A stretch of 64,000 bases of DNA, from the NCBI RefSeq assembly GCF_900183385.1, contig NZ_FXUT01000009.1, positions 60,324 to 124,323 on the forward strand, written 5' to 3'. Below, in pieces: positions 62,852 to 64,000 of this stretch. Under the pieces are notes generated by a model, which searched no databases, was not told the origin of the DNA, and saw only the letters and a program-made list of their open reading frames with translations. Position numbers and translations under genes: made by a program. Position 1 is the stretch's first letter, and every line of letters starts with the position of its first letter. Source of the DNA: Listeria costaricensis. Its GTDB lineage: Bacteria; Bacillota; Bacilli; Lactobacillales; Listeriaceae.

Positions 62852-64000
62852 TTACTTAGGTATTACCGTTACGACATCTCCACTATAATTAGCAACTATT
62901 TTAACATCTTTCGTTTGATATATCCAGGTGCCAGCTTTATTTCCTACAGATTTTGTACCATTAGCAATTGCATCCTCAATAACTGTTGGCGGAATATTTC
63001 TAGGCTGAACGTATTTCTTGACATAATCATTATACTTTGCTGTACCTGGTTTGTAACCTTTAGCAGAGGCCTGTTTACCAGCTCTAGCTTCCAAAGTAGC
63101 TCTCACTGATGGTGTATATGGTGCCATTCTTTCTAACGAATGTGCCGTATACTTCCTACCATTTATTGTGGCTCCTTCTTCCCCGATACTCCAGGTTTTA
63201 CTTTCCCACCATTTATCATATCTCGCTAATTCTTCTGGTGTCATCATATCTCTAAATCCACCTGACGGAATATCATCAGCTACACTAGCTCCCTTTAGTG
63301 TATCATCAATATGACCACCTTTTCCACTTCCACTAATATTGAGATGTGCGGCATCATTTAGGAAGTCTTTTAGTTTATTGCCTGTTGTTTGGGCCCCTTT
63401 TTTGATGTCGTTAACAACTTCGCCTACGGTTACACCTGCACCGATTTTCCCGCCGCCTGCGACAGCCATTTCTCGACCCGGTGTGAGGTTGAGATTGCCA
63501 ACCTTTTTACCGGCTTCTTTCACGCCGTCGCCGATGGAATGGGCCGCTTCTTTGAAGCTCGTACTCGCGTTTTTGATGCGACTACTGGCTAATTCTTGCC
63601 CCATTTTTAGAGCGTCATCAACTTTGCTGGAAACGGTTTTGGTGCCGGTTTTTAGGGCGTTTTTGCCCCCGCTGATCACATTGTCGCCTAAGCGGGTAAT
63701 ATTTTTACCGGCTGAGGCGGCTTTCGCGCCACCAGACAAAGCTTTGACACCGGGGATGACGTCTAACATGCCGAATACGCCGCGCGTTGCGCGTTCACTG
63801 GTGCTGAGTTCTCGGCCTGAGATCCAGTCCTTCCCGCTGACAGCGGAGCTGACTTCTAAACCGCCATAGACTGCTCCTAACGCCAAGCCGGCTGGGGGAC
63901 AGAAGATGCTGACGCCAACGATGACGACTGTGGCGACGATGTTGACCCAGAATTCTTTTTCTTCCTGCTTATCCTTGATCGATTTGTAGTCAAACGCTCG
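62852..64000 (-). CDS. LXG-type polymorphic toxin, C-terminal part (5' end beyond window)
   Basis: The frame is open to the right edge, so the TTG at 63886 is not the start. Visible parts in order: a hydrophobic helix WVNIVATVVIVGVSIFCPPA, then the pre-toxin segment GRELSTSERATRGVFGMLDVIPG (PT-TG type), the linker GKNITRLGDNVISGGKNAL to AVAGGGKIGAGVTVGEVV, then HLNISGSGKGGHIDDTLKG and the toxin tip. The tip runs from about 60 residues of acidic spacer to INGRKYTAHSLERM, IPPTVIEDAIANG and VKIVANYSGDVVTVIPK; His-Ser-Leu-Glu-Arg-Met with a C-terminal beta hairpin resembles DUF4258-like BECR RNases, an inference. An immunity gene follows. LXG toxins leave the cell through type VII secretion. Confidence 0.8.
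   Translation of the reverse strand, partial: RAFDYKSIKDKQEEKEFWVNIVATVVIVGVSIFCPPAGLALGAVYGGLEVSSAVSGKDWISGRELSTSERATRGVFGMLDVIPGVKALSGGAKAASAGKNITRLGDNVISGGKNALKTGTKTVSSKVDDALKMGQELASSRIKNASTSFKEAAHSIGDGVKEAGKKVGNLNLTPGREMAVAGGGKIGAGVTVGEVVNDIKKGAQTTGNKLKDFLNDAAHLNISGSGKGGHIDDTLKGASVADDIPSGGFRDMMTPEELARYDKWWESKTWSIGEEGATINGRKYTAHSLERMAPYTPSVRATLEARAGKQASAKGYKPGTAKYNDYVKKYVQPRNIPPTVIEDAIANGTKSVGNKAGTWIYQTKDVKIVANYSGDVVTVIPK
63296..63715 (-). repeat. Toxin linker repeat, copy 2
   Basis: This stretch encodes the linker GKNITRLGDNVISGGKNALK through KKGAQTTGNKLKDF to GGHIDDTL. It is the same as the copy at 58.5-59.0 kb apart from scattered changes and one length difference. It marks where interchangeable toxin tips are joined. 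Confidence 0.85.

Overview
The window looks like chromosome of a Listeria-type Firmicute. What I see: the order tuf-fusA-rpsG-rpsL on the minus strand, an internalin-like LRR protein with an LPTTG anchor, a pentitol-type PTS operon followed by rpiB, rpe and tkt, Firmicute Shine-Dalgarno sequences with frequent TTG and GTG starts, and type VII (ESX/LXG) toxin genes. From memory this gene order matches Listeria, but the gene content of the large carbohydrate block and its higher GC suggest a species outside the L. monocytogenes core. The genus is an inference. Almost every gene lies on the minus strand; the exceptions are a universal stress protein, a SIS/ROK kinase pair and one small XRE regulator.

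Layout. 1-5.2 kb: a secreted SH3-domain protein (partial), then the translation operon rpsL-rpsG-fusA-tuf, with a clear promoter before rpsL and a terminator after tuf. 5.3-7.6 kb: a HesB-like protein, an HD-domain dNTPase and a GNAT acetyltransferase. 7.8-10.6 kb: a 950-residue wall-anchored internalin-like protein with seven 80-residue Ig-like repeats. 10.9-21.3 kb: a pentitol/galactitol-type PTS operon (PRD regulator, IIA, IIB, IIC, two polyol-phosphate dehydrogenases, RpiB, an Rpe-like protein, transketolase, Rpe) that delivers pentose phosphates to the non-oxidative pentose phosphate pathway. 21.6-22.9 kb: a Fic AMP-transferase with its own inhibitory helix. 23.1-29.6 kb: a second PTS operon (PRD regulator, lactose/cellobiose-type IIA, IIB, IIC, NagB-like isomerase/deaminase, aldo-keto reductase, sugar isomerase) of unknown substrate.

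30.8-53.6 kb is a large glycan and sugar-acid catabolic locus. It has a LacI regulator, a raffinose-synthase-family GH36-like enzyme, GH1, an unrecognised glycosidase-like protein, an ABC importer without its own ATPase, an amidohydrolase, GH38, GH32, a DUF1537 kinase, a class II aldolase, a GH100-like enzyme, a class II bisphosphate aldolase, an FGGY kinase and an Asp/Glu-racemase-like protein, plus a divergent GmhA-like isomerase and ROK kinase. Palindromes of the form GGAAAACGTTTTCC sit at all of its promoters, so the locus reads as one LacI-controlled regulon of four transcription units.

53.7-64 kb is AT-rich and decayed. It holds two small membrane proteins, a broken membrane-protein gene, a DUF1672 lipoprotein, a remnant of the ESX motor ATPase EssC, a dead LXG-type toxin with its immunity gene, an array of orphan immunity genes, a broken MobT/Rep-type relaxase of a Tn916-like element with a structured oriT-like region, and finally an apparently intact toxin (cut by the window edge) with its immunity gene. 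The two toxin copies share a repeated linker of about 400-500 bp, the kind of homology that could drive swapping of toxin tips.
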